DNA from: Diadema setosum
Lineage: Eukaryota; Echinodermata; Echinoidea; Diadematoida; Diadematidae
Assembly (NCBI RefSeq): GCF_964275005.1
Contig: NC_092701.1
Location: forward strand, 12,165,288-12,229,287
Direction: 5' to 3'
DNA: 64,000 nt
Shown piece after piece: positions 63,104 to 64,000 of the stretch. Made by a program: the position numbers and the translations under genes. Below the pieces are notes generated by a model that saw nothing but the letters and a program-made list of their open reading frames with translations, did no database searches and had not been told where the DNA came from. Position 1 is the first letter of the stretch. Every line of letters starts with the position of its first letter.

Positions 63104-63750
63104 GGGATTGTATGTTTGAATGTAAATCACTCTATAGGTAGTTGTATTATTTGAAAGAGATAACCTTAGGTAACAAACCAGGGACTTAATATTGGATTAT
63201 ACATGAATTGCCAAATTGGCAAACCATGAGAGCCCTCTCGTTTTTATACCAGAGACCGATAGTAAGCATTTTGTGCAAAATAAACGGCACTGATAATTAC
63301 AACATTTACAAACAAAGCGTAATCTGGTAACCATATTATTCACTATTGTAGGCGTTCAATGCGCCAACAAAATGCTACCAGCAAGGCACCTGCTATTTGA
63401 AGAATGCAAACTAATCCACTACAATCAGACTGTATGTCATAATTATTATTTGTAATAAAGACACATGGATTGTGTTAGCAAAAAGGTGATGAACAAACAA
63501 TTTATTGTGAAACAGTCCTTTAAATTTGTTTATATTATTCGGTTAGGAAATTAAGTAATGTTATATGAGATGTCGAGTATAATCTTGTGGAATGATAAGG
63601 CGTAATATATGGCAATTGTTTTTCTGTTTTCTGCAAGGTTTCTCGATTTCCTGATAAAACCAATAAATCCTGTGAACATCACATTCCTGCGTCCATTCAT
63701 TCATTTGAGTCCTGGGGTCTACCACTACATTTTCACAACCACTCCCCGCC

Positions 63751-63777
63751 CCCCCCCCCCTCCAAAAAAAAAAAAAG
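63751..63777. repeat. Poly(C)/poly(A) tract
   Basis: Homopolymer C then A after actccccgcc; no other content to the next microsatellite. Confidence 0.8.
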
Positions 63778-63893
63778 ATTATAAGATGACATCCGTTATC
63801 ATATTTTCAATTTGTATTATATATAAATATCCATCAATATTTTATAATTATATTCATATCTGTGCTCTTTTCGGTTTTACTTCTAATGTATAT

Positions 63894-63895
<2 letters not shown>

Positions 63896-63966
<71 letters not shown>

Positions 63967-63994
63967 AGTGCGTGAGTGAGTGCGTGAGTGCGTG
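63896..63994. repeat. (TA)n then (TG)n microsatellite, running to the window end
   Basis: About 38 bp of tata, 28 bp of tgtg, then gtgagtgcgtgag units. Confidence 0.92.
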
Positions 63995-64000
63995 TTTTTT

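Larger units (their letters stand above)
62298..63720 (+). other. Gene D 3' flank
   Basis: Collinear with the other 3' flanks (gtccgggtatttgcagc, gccaaattggcaaaccatg at 63210). At 62754-62880 there is a local tandem of aaccatgagattgtt...taatttc units (about 4 copies). The block tttcctgataaaaccaataa (63648) recurs after gene C at 47422. Confidence 0.7.

Overview
This is animal (metazoan) genomic DNA: AT-rich, intron-rich, full of microsatellites, LINE fragments, tRNA-derived SINEs and terminal-inverted-repeat (TIR) DNA elements. The only host protein-coding genes I can support form a head-to-tail array of cytosolic sulfotransferase (SULT) genes, all on the + strand. The repeat load, (AAAC)n and (TTGAA)n LINE tails, repeated short-TIR elements and SULT1-like exon layout suggest a marine invertebrate deuterostome, most likely an echinoderm. 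That assignment is inference; nothing in the window proves it.

Layout. Gene A contributes only its last two exons (4817-5009, 5454-5563); its first four exons must lie left of the window. Gene B is complete (six coding exons, 12133-23232, 312 aa), gene C is complete (27292-44499, 312 aa) and gene D is complete (51288-62297, 311 aa). Every exon of B, C and D is open, exon phases agree, and all introns are GT-AG. The exon lengths are 151/260/127/98/193/110 (exon 3 is 124 in D). Each protein carries the SULT landmarks: a PKTGTHW PAPS loop, the catalytic His in SHLP, the RNPKD...S 3'-phosphate site, SSFKGM, NKGxSGQW, and the KxxxTVxxxE dimer motif.

Between exons the window is a palimpsest of insertions. 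Because B, C, D and part of A are paralogous along most of their introns and flanks, many insertions can be read directly by comparison with an empty paralogous site. Examples are a 1-2550 L1/Tx1-type LINE in gene A intron 4, a 364-bp fold-back at 4166-4529, a 1.58-kb TIR element at 20418-21997, a LINE at 31132-32512, a 4.7-kb TIR element at 34523-39218 carrying a 641-bp tandem array, and GC-rich or CpG-rich MITEs at 39498-39993 and 46077-46403. Two insertions shared by B and C but absent from D (one also absent from A) suggest B and C are the youngest pair; one SINE shared by A and C but not B conflicts, and implies deletion or conversion.

The genes are isoenzymes rather than a pathway. They presumably transfer sulfate from PAPS to small hydroxylated or amine acceptors in the cytosol; the substrates cannot be read from sequence. 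No rRNA gene, CRISPR array or functional tRNA gene was found. I see no wholly new protein system. The most unusual items are structural: the satellite-bearing 4.7-kb element, the perfect 72-bp-arm palindrome fused to a tRNA-like SINE in gene D intron 1, the 364-bp fold-back, and a 2.3-kb imperfect palindrome in gene D intron 4.
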